A stretch of DNA of 64,000 nt from Hippasteria phrygiana (GCA_037893225.1 JAZGUH010000147.1:88501-152500), one strand, 5' to 3'; counted from the first letter of the stretch, positions 28,001-35,117 are shown. Notes: a model not told the origin generated them from the letters alone. Translations and numbers: made by a program.

Positions 28001-31000
28001 CGAGCTGTCAACAAACGACCGTGTCGTATATTTTGTGAAGACGACATGACATTGCACAATGTACAATGGATGCGCGCCACGTGTTTTAATCTTTTCTCAA
28101 GACGCGACGCAGTTCGCTACACGTAACTACACCTAACTACGTGTGCCTTGTACACTGGGGAAAGACGGTGGCATTCAGTGCGGTTGCTTGCACTTGACCA
28201 AGGCTAGCAACAAAGCAACGCGCACGCGCAGATGCGCTACAGGGGTTGACCTTATTGCAAACAATTGCCATACCCCTCGATCTCAAGATGAGTTCGCAAG
28301 CGTGTAGGTACATCCGTACGTACATTGTACACTGGGAATAAGACGTTGTTTGCACTTGACAACGTTACGTACGGAAGGTAAAATTACAATGTTCCGTAAC
28401 ATTTGGGACCGGGTAGTACTCAATAAATTTGTGTGAAAACATGTACAATTTAAAGGGGAAAAAGCATGTAAATACAAGTAACTGCTAATTTATTTATCAT
28501 TTATTTTTGGGAAAATTAACATCGTTAAATTCGATTGAATGATTTAACGTAACGATACAACATATGCATACAGCGGCATTCAACTGTTTTAGCACATGTA
28601 CGTAGCCTCTGTTAAAGCCTGAAAGGATGTATTGCAGCAATAAGCGCACGTGTATAAGGATCATTGTGCAAACCTGCGTCTTGAGAAAAGGCTAGTCAAA
28701 AAGACGCGCATGCGTAGTTATAGTTTCAAAGCCGGGTTAGTGGGCGACACCGTGATTTGTAAGCAAGTGATTTCAATGTGGTATATATACGACATTCGTG
28801 AACAATTGAAATAAGTGATCTCAATGTTATTGTCGGGTGCAAAGTTGTGTGACGTTCTATGATTTGTAGAAGTATTTGCCGTACGCTAGAATTTCAGACT
28901 TTTGGAAATGCCTCAGATTGCACCACACAGAGCATCTAGAATCCAAAATTTCCCGGGGACCTTAAGCGGGCCCCGGACTCCACGCCGTAAGGGCGTCACG
29001 CTACGCGCTCGCATTGTGTCTGCCGCCCTGCTAATATTTCAGGCCGTGGAGTTACTGGAATTTCGAGCAAAGTAAACTGGACAAATCCACACGTAATGCG
29101 GCCAAAAAGAAACATATATCGCGATATTCTTCGGTATATCGAATTCCCCGATATTCCGGGTTTTTTTAAAGGGGCCGATACGATTTTAGATATGGAAAAA
29201 ATATCGAACAGGCTTTAATACTCTCAGCTTGTAATAAATGTTTGTAAATACAGTGTACTTGGTCAGGTAACTTACAAAAAAAAGTAGCCTAAAAGGTGAA
29301 AAAAACATGCGGACCAGTGAAAATGCTGGCGGGCTAGTAAAAAGTCAACATTACTGGTCCGGCCGGCTAGTGAAAAAAAAGTTAAGGGGAAACCCTGCAT
29401 GGAGCTGTAAATGCCCCAATTTGTCTAAGTCCAAAGAATGTGCCATAGGTTTACTGCACAGTGTTGGATTTTGACAGGTTGAGGAAGCTTCTTAGTAAAA
29501 AATGGTTAGGGTTAAGTCCCTAGGTGGTATGGAAAATCGTATTGAAATTGGAGGATTCAGGACAACTAGACAGTGCATGAACATGTACATTGTACAACTA
29601 TAGCCCATTTCACACGAGTGCTGGATACACGGGTCCCGTGCGATGAAATCGCATCGATGTCACCAACGCACGGATTCGGTGCCGTGTGAAAGTGTATCCC
29701 TGTCACCAAATCACATGGGTCCCGTGCGGTTCGTGACAGGGATTGAGACCTCCTCCAAAAGTTCGCATCGATGCGACATCCATGCGACGATTACCATGAT
29801 TGGTCGTGTGAAATGTATCGATGCGATTCTCGCGAGGATACGACGCGTGAATGGCTATATACGCATGTGCAGTTTGCTGTTGCTCAGCTACAAAATGGCG
29901 GTTCACGAAAACATACTGATGATGTACAAATGTAACTACTCCTGCATTTGATGAACAAAAAACGCCCAGTCGGGTCACGAAATCGTGATAGGACGTCTCG
30001 CAGAAAGAGATACATACATGTACATGTACAAGGGTAATCCGCAACAGGCGAGAAATGTTTCATCGTTGAAGAATACGTGCACAAATGTACGTAGTTGCGC
30101 TGAAAATGCGCATGTGCAAAGCCACATTAGCCTTTTTTAAATGCGTCAGAATTTTGTGGTTGTTTTCATGTTTCGATGTGTTGGTATAGCCATGGAGGAA
30201 TAAAACAGCAGAAAGGTCTGCGACTAATTACAAAGCCAAGGGCATGTGTTTTCTACTTCTAAATGTTAGCCTAGTTGTATTTCCTGACTAAGTATTAGGA
30301 GAAAAGTTGTTTATTAATAAAATTTGTCCAACTGACATGACTGAGATCATCATGGAAAGGAATGTCCAATGTTGGTTTACTTGGTGCAAAACGGCACGAA
30401 TGCGAGACTATCCCAATTCACTGGTTCCAACATCACGTACCCATAAAGAATACTAGATGTTAACGGGGAGCCAGCGGCACATATCATTTGAACATGCATG
30501 TGGTTTGGCTTCATACGTCTGTTTGCTTTGTATCACAAAATGATGCGGAATGAAAGCGCAGCACGCGCGTCGCGGGAATATCACTGGTGCGCGGAAATTC
30601 CACCGTTCAAAAATTATCGCAGTACCAGCGAATAACAGGTAACCTTTGACCCACGCACACAAACGCTACAAAACGAGGGACGTTCACTACCGGACTGTGT
30701 TGTATCGTGGGAAAGCCTACGAGGACATCGCAGGCATCGTGGGGTGTCAGACACCCGGCGCCAATCATCACAGATGTGTTTCCAGCACTCGTGTGAAATG
30801 GGCTTATGCAAACTGCACTGGAGAGCACAGTACACATGTATATAAGTGTACATTGTACATGAATGAGCATCATTCTATAAACATGGTACATTTCATGCAT
30901 AACTGCTTGCAAGTAATACAGGCAAATCCCAGCCTGCAAGTGTTTACTTAAGGATTACAAGCAATTGTTTGGCTAATGGATTACAAAGATAAAAAGCTGG

Positions 31001-31381
31001 CAAAGGAGTTGGTGTGTCAACAACAAAAGGCAGTGGAGTTGCCTGTTTTGGCTCTAGTGGCATGTTTCCCTCGTGTGAAAAGTTTTTTATGCATTTTCAA
31101 CCAACCGTGCGTATTGGTTGTGTTGACTTTTCAATGGCTTTTTCTTGAAATATCAAATTTCCATGGCTCCATGTAAAATAAAAAAATATATTTCATGACT
31201 TTCCAAGATTTAAATTCTAGGATTTTCAATGACTGTGGGAGCCCTGCTATATGTACATGTACATACGTACCTTGATTTGGCCGTTGTCTTTCTGCACACG
31301 CGTCGTCTGGTAGGTATAGTCCGACTCGATGAAGTCATCGGTGTACTTCACCTTGGGGCTGTCCACGGTGAAAGATGCCAT
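863..31381 (-). CDS. ISYNA1: myo-inositol-3-phosphate synthase, 5' half of gene (exons 1-6)
   Basis: The enzyme converts glucose-6-phosphate to inositol-3-phosphate with NAD as cofactor, the committed cytosolic step of inositol synthesis. Six coding exons on the minus strand (31271-31381, 22344-22505, 4990-5119, 4520-4696, 2960-3033, 863-1015) join in one frame to 269 residues, about half of the usual ~550. Seen directly: the NAD-binding loop GWGGNNG near residues 62-68, then [42 protein letters not shown] and [12 protein letters not shown], in the order known for eukaryotic INO1 proteins. Every junction has GT and AG, with intron phases 0, 0, 1, 1, 0, 0. No stop or frameshift occurs, so the gene looks functional. 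The catalytic C-terminal half lies beyond the left edge. The introns hold many transposon remnants. Family assignment is from memory of the conserved protein. Confidence 0.95.
1078..1345 (+). pseudogene. CR1-like non-LTR retrotransposon RT C-terminal fragment
   Basis: The plus-strand translation shows QLHWLPVKS, then [24 protein letters not shown] and LDQFKILT, with an internal stop. This is the layout of the region downstream of reverse transcriptase in CR1/Jockey-type LINEs (LHWLPV, GLAPSYLSELL, PKLWNSLP). It is a 5'-truncated dead copy ending near an ATT-rich tail at about 1385-1405, in intron 5 of ISYNA1. Confidence 0.75.
1638..2191. mobile_element. AT-rich hAT-like MITE, copy 1 (left end eroded)
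   Basis: Shares a long stretch with the element at 2435-2935: gaatattcgatactcgccgatca near its left part, the cgtgcagcgatcgatattatggaccg core, an ACAAGAAACC motif and the attcggtatAnnC right end with CAGCCCTA. The left TIR is not recognisable. It lies in intron 5 of ISYNA1. Confidence 0.7.
2435..2935. mobile_element. hAT-like MITE with 8-bp target duplication, copy 2
   Basis: The element begins TAGGGCTG and ends CAGCCCTA, and is flanked on both sides by GGGACAAA (2427-2434 and 2936-2943), a perfect 8-bp duplication. An 8-bp TSD with a YAGGG terminus is typical of hAT transposons. It is about 500 bp, has no coding capacity and is rich in the ATATTCGAATATT motif. Confidence 0.82.
2960..3033 (-). 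CDS. ISYNA1: ISYNA1 exon 5
   Basis: A small 74-bp exon encoding [18 protein letters not shown] and then TSKKLDK. The acceptor is TGTGTCCAG and the donor AAG|gttagg. The RQDIRDFK segment just before [12 protein letters not shown] is the expected INO1 order. Confidence 0.94.
3260..4218. mobile_element. TIR element carrying a 141-bp tandem array
   Basis: The outer ends are inverted: a left terminus containing GCATTGGACTT and a right one containing AAGTCCAATGC. Inside, a 140-142-bp unit is repeated five times, with gtccagtg at 3326, 3466, 3608, 3748, 3888 and 4030. Each unit holds cggacagctggtaaactg and a gatcgtcggttgtccg segment. Units differ by a few bases. It fills most of intron 4 of ISYNA1. 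A further end of the family is at 36121-36215. Confidence 0.8.
4296..4491. mobile_element. TTAA-flanked MITE (piggyBac-like), copy 1
   Basis: TTAA at both ends, with TIRs starting CCCCTTG followed by CGTACGG or TGCCCGG. It is 196 bp and non-coding. A related copy is at 63587-63803. The TTAA duplication with a CCC start suggests the piggyBac superfamily, though Kolobok-type elements share TTAA. Confidence 0.8.
4520..4696 (-). CDS. ISYNA1: ISYNA1 exon 4
   Basis: 177 bp with phase 1 at both ends. It encodes [20 protein letters not shown] and, after about 20 more residues, [20 protein letters not shown]. The acceptor is TTTGCAG and the donor CAG|gtaatt. A TTAA-flanked MITE ends only 29 bp from this donor, inside intron 4. 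Confidence 0.95.
4990..5119 (-). CDS. ISYNA1: ISYNA1 exon 3
   Basis: 43 codons plus one base, [11 protein letters not shown] to IVFDG (split Gly codon). The acceptor is TTGGCAG and the donor gtatgt, phase 1. NFYGSLTQA and [13 protein letters not shown] (continued in the next exon) are hallmark inositol synthase sequences. Confidence 0.94.
5202..6350. mobile_element. TAGGGCTATGCCGAATATTCG repeat, probable hAT-like element
   Basis: The left end (tagggctatgccgaatatt) is nearly identical to the repeat at 38285. Clusters of GAATATTCGAATATT and its inverse lie near both ends (5210-5260 and 6290-6335). The right terminus is not sharply defined and no TSD was found. Non-coding. Confidence 0.5.
6466..6717. 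repeat. GGAGGATT-motif repeat with TTAACC end
   Basis: Begins ttaaccttaacc and is filled with variants of ggaggattgagg and tgcaggatt (six or more). The same motif vocabulary recurs at 32573-32848 and 35118-35502, which suggests one diverged family. Confidence 0.5.
6717..8400. mobile_element. composite element with CGATAT-rich ends
   Basis: The left end (agggccgacaatattgattt) and right end (cgtcgtatcgcccagca) are loosely inverted, with clusters of tcgcgatatcg-type sequence inside both ends (6735-6800 and 8275-8395). No transposase was recognised. An unrelated repeat at 6965-7105 lies within it. The boundaries are approximate. Confidence 0.45.
6965..7105 (+). repeat. dispersed repeat, copy 1
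   Basis: Shares ctagatttcttaaaagaattcctgagattccgggaa-type sequence, a G/C-rich run and the atatcacgcttca end with 11338-11485 in reverse orientation. The pair lies 4.2 kb apart in intron 2. Function unknown. Confidence 0.6.
8509..8581 (-). ncRNA. tRNA-derived sequence (SINE head or tRNA pseudogene)
   Basis: The minus strand reads a perfect D arm (GCTC-loop-GAGC), an A box TAGCTCAGTTGG, a near-complete anticodon arm (CCGGT/CCCGG) and a B box GGTTCGAATCC. The acceptor arms (GGTCAAG against TCCTGCC) do not pair and the base 5' of the anticodon is C, not U. I therefore read it as a tRNA-derived retroposon head and not an active tRNA. A SINE tail may extend left to about 8400. Confidence 0.65.
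8998..9233. mobile_element. mariner-type MITE (TACTCAAAAAAA ends)
   Basis: The left end tatgctactcaaaaaaag and the inverse of the right end (tatactactcaaaaaaaa) match over about 26 bp, including an inner aaaggatca. A TA-type boundary is present on both sides. About 236 bp, non-coding. Confidence 0.7.
9236..9660. repeat. low-complexity ACATTGTACATGTA tract with duplicated flanks
   Basis: Holds acattgtacattgtacatt, two direct copies of gtacgggatccacctgat at about 9376-9411, and an inverted ttccccaatccc/ggggattggggaa pair around a short ttagggttagggtta. The flanks form a direct repeat: attgttcatcacaaaaa occurs near 9283 and 9588. Confidence 0.6.
10546..10610. repeat. (ACATGT)n microsatellite
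   Basis: An almost pure run of overlapping tacatgta/acatgt units, self-complementary at every register. It is the densest of many such tracts in the window. Confidence 0.85.
11338..11485 (-). repeat. dispersed repeat, copy 2 (inverted)
   Basis: Reverse-complement counterpart of 6965-7105: tatgaagcgcgatatggg, then cattgtattcccggaatctc and a tagggggatgtgttag segment. No TSD was recognised. Confidence 0.6.
12750..13938. mobile_element. 1.2-kb TIR element with repeated GTGTCCCA...TTACATCC motif
   Basis: The left end (tgggttattccatggagtga) and the inverse of the right end (tgggtcattccatgaagttg) form TIRs of about 27 bp, both running into gagacaca. Inside, the motif ggtgtcccacgttacatcc or its variants recur at about 13155, 13345, 13525 and 13690. 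No transposase seen. A single related end (gggtgattccataaacgtg) is at about 9933. Confidence 0.72.
14180..14199. repeat. poly-C tract
   Basis: An uninterrupted C run of about 19 bases within intron 2. Confidence 0.9.
14711..14729. repeat. poly-G tract
   Basis: An uninterrupted G run of about 19 bases, 0.5 kb from the preceding poly-C run. It drives the Gly- and Pro-rich shadow frames here. Confidence 0.9.
15018..15112. repeat. inverted TACTACAAAATACTAC repeat
   Basis: The left arm (actacaaaatactact) and right arm (agtagtattttgtagt) can pair across about 60 bp. A further single copy (actacaaaatactaca) is at about 15831. Possibly MITE ends. Confidence 0.55.
15373..15589. mobile_element. fold-back MITE (GAGTCC...GGACTC), copy 1
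   Basis: The outer arms ccagag...gagtcc and ggactcg...ctctgg are inverted. Multiple cacaagtcc and gtccctgcaagtcc repeats lie inside. The same family, in the opposite orientation and better preserved, is at 19982-20228. Confidence 0.7.
16159..16766. mobile_element. MITE with internal 170-bp direct duplication
   Basis: TIRs of about 24 bp: tatgtgacccgctcc...aaaaagg on the left and its inverse on the right (16743-16766). Inside, a segment of about 170 bp beginning ctaaagtttcaggtttgg at about 16294 recurs, apparently identical, at about 16516, a 222-bp period. The left flank of each copy also resembles the other. A TA-type target is possible. Confidence 0.78.
17790..18500. repeat. degenerate tandem array, 130-150-bp unit
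   Basis: Five diverged units, each with tgaccactgagtgacc (17801, 17931, 18081, 18224, 18372), a gccaaattctg segment, a tgaccaagtttggctg segment and a gggagaagaagc end. Spacing is 130, 150, 143 and 148 bp. It is not coding on either strand; frames break between units. Confidence 0.75.
19737..19753. repeat. (GTAC)n microsatellite
   Basis: A short cgtacgtacgtacgtacg run, self-complementary. Confidence 0.8.
19982..20228. mobile_element. fold-back MITE (GAGTCC...GGACTC), copy 2
   Basis: A 247-bp element with arms of about 37 bp: cagagttgtattagagtccc on the left and its inverse on the right (20192-20228). Multiple aagtcctttcaca units follow each arm. The inner portion is shared with 15373-15589 in reverse. 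Confidence 0.82.
20640..20766. repeat. sub-terminal TTTAAGACTTTT repeat ending in CACCCTGTA
   Basis: Repeated aatttaagactttt- and tttaaggcctta-type words end at cgcggacaccctgta. A similar aaatttaagacttaagacc word set is at 17530-17580, so these could be two ends of one older element, but I cannot show it. Confidence 0.4.
20785..20828 (-). ncRNA. truncated tRNA-like 3' end (B box)
   Basis: The minus strand reads GTGGGTTCGAGCCCAG, a good B box with a T arm, but no D arm precedes it. It is likely a fragment of a tRNA-derived retroposon. Confidence 0.4.
21497..21574. repeat. G-rich (GGGGTG)n low-complexity tract
   Basis: About 75 bases of almost only G and T on the plus strand, in runs of three or more G. 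It has strong G-quadruplex potential. The Gly/Val/Trp and Pro/His frames here are artefacts. Confidence 0.9.
21955..22080 (+). repeat. GTCAAGTTGTCTC short motif cluster
   Basis: gtcaagttgtctca and close variants recur about eight times without fixed spacing, just upstream (in plus coordinates) of exon 2. Role unknown. Confidence 0.55.
22344..22505 (-). CDS. ISYNA1: ISYNA1 exon 2 (NAD-binding loop)
   Basis: 54 codons, [10 protein letters not shown] to KEGIQ. The exon carries [17 protein letters not shown], the dinucleotide-binding glycine loop of the Rossmann fold. I chose the acceptor ATAG before GTTACC over the inner CACAG because the extra residues VTPVST align with the conserved HPTST-type segment of the family. 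Donor gtacgg, phase 0. Confidence 0.93.
22663..22885 (+). mobile_element. TTAACCCTAAC-type MITE, uninterrupted copy
   Basis: Runs from aaccctaaccacctaggc to ggcttggggtagttatt. The reverse complement matches 27424-27527 joined to 29398-29527, so this copy is the empty-site control for the insertion there. The other copy's ends suggest TIRs of the form TTAACCCTAACYACC. Confidence 0.75.
23890..24050. repeat. two diverged direct repeats (ACTT...CCCTTTTnnAA...ATCCTCC)
   Basis: cgacttgacttcccttttt...aatcctccggagc is followed about 95 bp later by cagactttatttccctttt...aatcctccaaagc. Short tandem duplication, diverged. Confidence 0.55.
24062..24126 (-). ncRNA. tRNA-derived sequence (A and B boxes)
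   Basis: The minus strand contains TGGCCTAGTGG (A box) and GGTTCGAGACC (B box) at tRNA-like spacing. The acceptor stem is not clear and the middle is altered by a tacatgt sequence. Read as a tRNA pseudogene or SINE head. Confidence 0.5.
24645..24919. repeat. 275-bp near-perfect inverted repeat
   Basis: The two arms of about 130 bp differ by only a few bases, and a spacer of roughly 12 bases lies around 24774-24790. Each arm contains a small hairpin ggttctgaaaagaacc and the sequence gacgggcagagcatactgtc. Mirror-image reading frames arise on both strands and are not genes. Likely a fold-back element or two head-to-head element ends. Confidence 0.85.
24955..25764. mobile_element. non-autonomous Tc1/mariner-like element
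   Basis: The ends tacagggtgtctc and gagacaccctgta are inverted and the similarity continues inward about 210 bp (24955-25160 against 25545-25764), through a caacagtt/aactgttg pair and the gaacgacctgaaactgg segment. Dinucleotide TA is at both ends. A transposase C-terminal remnant lies inside (25343-25400). Confidence 0.8.
25343..25400 (-). pseudogene. Tc1/mariner-like transposase C-terminal remnant
   Basis: The minus frame reads [17 protein letters not shown] and then a stop, which resembles the C-terminal end of IS630/Tc1/mariner transposases (a Cys-Ile...Gly-Gly-His-Val/Phe-Glu pattern). Only this end survives, within the inverted-repeat element above. Confidence 0.55.
25863..26397. mobile_element. 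MITE with CGATTTCACGAAA ends
   Basis: The left end cgatttcacgaaaccgtgcg and the inverse of the right end (cgatttcacgaaagttacgc) form TIRs. Sub-terminal ttacgc/gcgtaa words recur, and the second cluster near 25952 repeats atttcacgaaacagtgcg. About 535 bp, non-coding. Confidence 0.7.
27528..29397. mobile_element. hAT-like element inserted in the MITE (5-bp duplication)
   Basis: Starts CAGGGTTCGACCTTAAC; the inverse of its end reads CAGGGTTTCCCCTTAAC. Comparison with the uninterrupted copy shows that catgg (27523-27527 and 29398-29402) was duplicated on insertion. CAGGG termini fit hAT; five-bp duplications are known for the hAT5 group. Repeated gtctagtgaaaa words fill its own ends. No transposase seen. 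A second element lies inside. Confidence 0.75.
27721..29214. mobile_element. inner element with GGCTGTTCGATAT ends
   Basis: The left end ggctgttcgatatcc and right end atatcgaacaggct are inverted, with tatcgcgatattcgatat-type sequence next to both. A poly-G run of over 20 bases sits at about 27817. A segment with ttgtacactggg and aagacg is partly duplicated (about 28148 and 28326). No transposase recognised; TSD not clear. Confidence 0.65.
29604..29814. mobile_element. MITE with CCATTTCACACGA ends
   Basis: cccatttcacacgag on the left and tcgtgtgaaatg on the right are inverted. Internal words gggtcccgtgcg and gcatcgatg recur in both orientations. About 210 bp. Confidence 0.65.
31271..31381 (-). 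CDS. ISYNA1: ISYNA1 exon 1 (start codon)
   Basis: This exon encodes 37 residues starting [13 protein letters not shown] and ending DNGQIK, followed by donor gtacgt (phase 0). The ATG has A at -3 and G at +4, a strong initiation context. The segment DYTYQTTRV matches the conserved N-terminal stretch of animal inositol synthases (YEYRTTRV type). A possible acceptor CAG lies a short way upstream on the minus strand, so the 5' UTR may be spliced; no promoter was identified. Confidence 0.93.
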
Positions 31382-31935
31382 TGTGGGTTGGGGTTTGTCC
31401 AAGTAACGGTACACTTGACTATCTGTAGCATACAGACTGTGCTTTCAGTGGGTTCAGACGCAATATGGAGTATCTGTGGGAAAAGAATGAAATCAAGTGT
31501 AGTGCAAGGGCTTAACCCAATCTGTCAGGCTGTCTGTCGGGCTTGCACAGGAATGCGCATATAGATGACAACCGGCTACAATTTACATGTGGGTGGCCTT
31601 TTTCAAACCGCGGCTATGGCGTTCGTCCTTATTCAGTGGGTTAACCCTAACCTGCATTGTGCGTTGTCGGCATATTGGAACGATCTAAATAGTAAACTAC
31701 ATGTATCACAGCGCTTACAGGTAATAAACAAGTATACATAATTAAATTAATACATAAACACAATTACATATGATATGTGAATTGATTACTAGTGGAACAA
31801 ACGCGTTTTGATCATCTTCCTGATTTGTTCAACAGATATAGCATTTTAAATGGAAAAAGGCAGACTGTTCCACTCCTTTGCTGCAGTGACTGTGAATGAT
31901 CTGTCACCAGCTTTGTTATGAGTACGTGGGGGAAG
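31382..31935. other. upstream flank of ISYNA1 start codon
   Basis: Probably contains the 5' UTR and perhaps an intron of ISYNA1 on the minus strand. No TATA box or CpG-dense promoter is evident, and no repeat was recognised. Confidence 0.4.
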
Positions 31936-32552
31936 TCAGGCGGAAAGGATTGGAGCTAGAACGGAGGTTTGGTCTAGAGGGTACATGGTGCAAAATGCAG
32001 GACTGCATATATTCTGGTGACTGGCTATGAAATAATGTACCAAAAGTAATAACTTGTAACGAACTCTTTTGGAGATTGATAACCAATGTAGTGACTGCAA
32101 CAAAGGAGTGGACTCCTGTCTTCGCTTCACCCTGTAGATTAGGCGAGCTGCCCAGTTCTGGAGGCTCTGAAGTCTTTTAAGGTGACTTGTTGGGACAGAT
32201 GTGAGAAGCCCATTACAGTAATCTAACCTAGAATAGAATGAGACTTCTAACTGCATGATGACAAGCATTCTGATCGATGAATTTTCTAGTTTTAGAAATA
32301 TTGTGAAGATGACACCGGACGACATTGCATAAGTGAGTAATATGAGATGTCATTGACATATACTGCAATCAAAATAAACCCCAAGATTCCTAGCTGAAGC
32401 AGAATTACCCAATGTAAGCACAAAGTCGGGAAGCTTATCTAAGTTAAAAAGGTGAACCTATGACAAGGTACTCGGTTTTGAGCTTCAGCTTGTTACCAGT
32501 CATCCATGATTTAATATCAGACAAACATCTATTCAAGGTTTCAAAGGTACGA
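31936..32552 (-). pseudogene. CR1-like LINE reverse transcriptase C-terminal fragment
   Basis: The minus strand shows LNRCLSDIKSWMTGNKLKL, a break, LGNSASARNLGVYFD, then YSRLDYCNGLL, RLQSLQNWAARLIYR, TPLLQSLHWLSISKRVRYK. This is the thumb and post-RT order of CR1/Jockey-type LINEs (IKSWM.xNKLKLN; SRLDYCN; NxAARL; LHWLP). Frameshifts and a stop separate the pieces, so it is dead and 5'-truncated. Confidence 0.82.
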
Positions 32553-32572
32553 ATGTACATGTACACTTTGTA

Positions 32573-32848
32573 CCTGAATCCATCAAAATTACCCGTTTCC
32601 GAGGATTTCGGCGGATTCAGGATACCTCCATATTGAAAACTGGGGAATTTTGATGGATTGAGGATTTATGTAAGCCTAGCTAGCAGTACTGCAGGATTTT
32701 GCAGGATTTTGATGGATTCAGGATACCTCCATATTGAGCAGTCACCAAAACCAACTTTTTGTGCATCACAAAATACACAAAGTAGGTGGATTTTGGAGGA
32801 TTCAGGATACTTTCTAGTAAAGTTACCCAAGGGGTTAGGGTTAAATTT
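32573..32848 (+). repeat. GGATTCAGGATACCTCCATATTG repeat, plus orientation
   Basis: Contains three copies of ggattcaggata, two of them followed by cctccatattga, with ttttgatggatt words, and ends in ggttagggttaa. It mirrors 35118-35502 and has lost the opposite TTAA end. Confidence 0.65.
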
Positions 32849-32882
32849 CACACAGATACATGTACATGTACCATATACCGTA

Positions 32883-33316
32883 CAGGGATCGAAATATCCA
32901 CTGGACCGCTGGACCGAATCCAGTGATTTGAGCATTGGTCTAGTGAATTCGACCGAACTAGTATGATGGTCTAGTGATTTTTTTCATACATGTACATTGT
33001 ACACTGCATGAAATGCTATCACTAAAGTCAATTTTTTCCCTAAATCTGGTAAACTGGAAAAGCCCTATAATTTCTGGAATGGCCATTTTTAGTTTGAGGC
33101 AGGGAGTTTCAATCAAAACAGCATTTCTAACCCCTCCCCCAACAAGGTCGGCAAAGGGTAAAAAATCAAAACGGCCCACTCATTCAAAACACTGTTCTTA
33201 TTTTTACCATTGGTCTTGTGAAATTATACATGTACATGTACCTTCTGGTCTAGTAAAAATGTTGTGCTACTATAATCAGAGCTGTCTAGTAGATTTTTAC
33301 CTGAAATTCGACCCCT
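32883..33316. mobile_element. hAT-like MITE (CAGGGATCGAA ends)
   Basis: Left end cagggatcgaaat and right end attcgacccct are inverted. tggtctagtg words recur near both ends, as in the element at 27528-29397, so the two are probably related. About 430 bp, non-coding. Confidence 0.6.
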
Positions 33317-33942
33317 AATAGTATGTAGAGTAAAGACTGGTGTCTATCAAAATTCACAAAGCACGCGTTTTTACAATTGGAGTCCAACCTACATGTACAA
33401 GTATCAATTGTATGACACCCCCGAATCCCCCGGAGAGGTGTGTCAAGTCACTGTCATGTTCAGTCAGATCGTGACGAAGGGGGGTGCGTCAAGTACTTTG
33501 GTTCGTCATGAACACATAGCGGGATACGTTGGGGTGGGTCATGGTGCATCATGCAGAAACTGTGTGACACACAAATTTGTCCGTCATACATACATGTAGG
33601 CGAGTTGTCTAGACACAGTGCGTAAACAAAACTTGGTTTATAGCGTCAATTGTTCGTCAATGGTTCGTCACAAAGATGACGCAAGGGTGGTCAAGGGACC
33701 CTAAAAGATGGCTTCACATTGGATATTGACACCTCTCCAGGGGTCCCGGGGTGCGTCATACAATTGATTGGTGCATAATGGGAGACCCACTAATCTTTTC
33801 CTTTGTCGTCACCAGTTGTGTGCATGCTCAAAACTACGTGTACGCACCCATGCTCAGAACTATGTACATATACACGCACATGCCCAGAACAAGCAAAAAA
33901 GGACCGTGACGTGCATTTCTGCTGCCACATATCATCGCCGTT

Positions 33943-34997
33943 TTCACGAAGTGACGAATTGCATTAGGCCGAATAAAAAAAAAAAAAAATGTTTCACGTC
34001 CAGGTTTTCAAAAAAGAGGAGGAAAAGGGGCTTTTTATTTATTTTTTTTATTTTTAAGATGGCCGTCATTGAAAAAGAATTCTGGCAAACGTTGGTGGTT
34101 CCCTGTTCAAAGACGCATTAAAAATGAAAGAGACATGTTGAACAAGAGAACTGAACATATTTAAAGTGTTTTAATAGTTAATAGTATGTCTGTAGCACCA
34201 TGTTAATAGCACCAAATAGTACATGTACTAAATTAAAATAAAATAGAGATCGATAGTTAGGGTCTCACATGACTCGACACGCTCCTCCTTGTCTTTACTT
34301 TGACTCTATATATTTACCCGGTTCAGCTAAGTCGAGTCGAGCTCGTATTGTCTGGAGCAGAGTGGTAGAGGGAGGACTAGAGACAAGCACAGTACATGCT
34401 CATGCACGTGAGCTAGTCTCAGACCCGTCGCATTTGGCTTCGATGTCAACCTACATTCCTATACGCAGTGCGTGTTGAAGGATTCGGGTTGAAACGACTT
34501 GTCGAACGCACTAGGGGCTGGACTTGCAGTGGGTTACTTACACTCTCACAAAGACGTGTTTAGAGATAGCACGGTCGACTACGTGATGTGGAAAGTCTAT
34601 ACTGAAAACTTCCGACTCGCAAGTATTTATTTTTCGATTGACTGGTTGACACTGTTAGCCGAGTCGCATTCTCCTTGTGCCAAATTCGTTTTCGCGACAC
34701 AGCTCAACAGAAGAGGGCACTCACGGCTCAACAGAAGAGGGCGCTACAACATTTACTATGCTTTACTGATTCCTAGGTGGACGACGCGGCTCCTGCACGA
34801 ATTCGTGCTTGTTTTTATAAATACATAATTTTTCTGTGGTTAAAAATTATTTAAAATCCAGGCGGCCTCCAAAAAGGAAGCGGGCGGGGACGCGAAACAT
34901 GTTTGTTATTTTATTTCGCCTTACGTAATTCCGGAATGCCTGTCAAACAAAAACATTCCGGAATTACGTAACGCGATTCGTCACTTCGTGAAAACAG
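33943..34997. mobile_element. probable TIR element (TTTCACGAAGTGACGAAT ends)
   Basis: tttcacgaagtgacgaattg on the left and attcgtcacttcgtgaaaac on the right are inverted. Inner similarity includes catgtttcgcgtcc/ggacgcgaaacatg, partly eroded. Within the interval nothing coding is recognised. cctccaaaaaggaagcggg at 34865 is shared with 26745. Confidence 0.55.
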
Positions 34998-35117
34998 CGA
35001 CAATATGCATCTCAAGCGTTTCCCTTTGAAAACTTTGTGAGATAAATCAAAACAAACCAGGCAGACTTCATGCAAAGTGTGGAATCCAAGATTCATTTAA
35101 AAAAGAATCAGATTACT

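Larger units (their letters stand above)
27424..29527 (-). mobile_element. TTAACCCTAAC-type MITE split by an insertion
   Basis: The outer pieces 27424-27527 and 29398-29527 together form the reverse complement of the MITE at 22663-22885. They are separated by the 1.87-kb element 27528-29397. Both outer ends carry the ttaaccctaac or ggttagggttaa motif. Confidence 0.78.
22506..31270 (-). other. intron 1 of ISYNA1, 8.8 kb
   Basis: No coding exon between exons 2 and 1. It carries the nested insertion at 27.4-29.5 kb, a long inverted repeat, a Tc1/mariner relic and other TIR elements. The stretches 22890-23880, 26400-27420 and 29820-31270 show no recognisable gene; a 70-bp piece at 26733-26803 resembles 34856-34925. 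Confidence 0.7.

Noticed and set aside
30646..30951. Possible small gene (about 100 codons, plus strand)
   Set aside because: A comparable frame is open on the minus strand, no known motif is seen and it lies in intron 1 of ISYNA1 without splice support.
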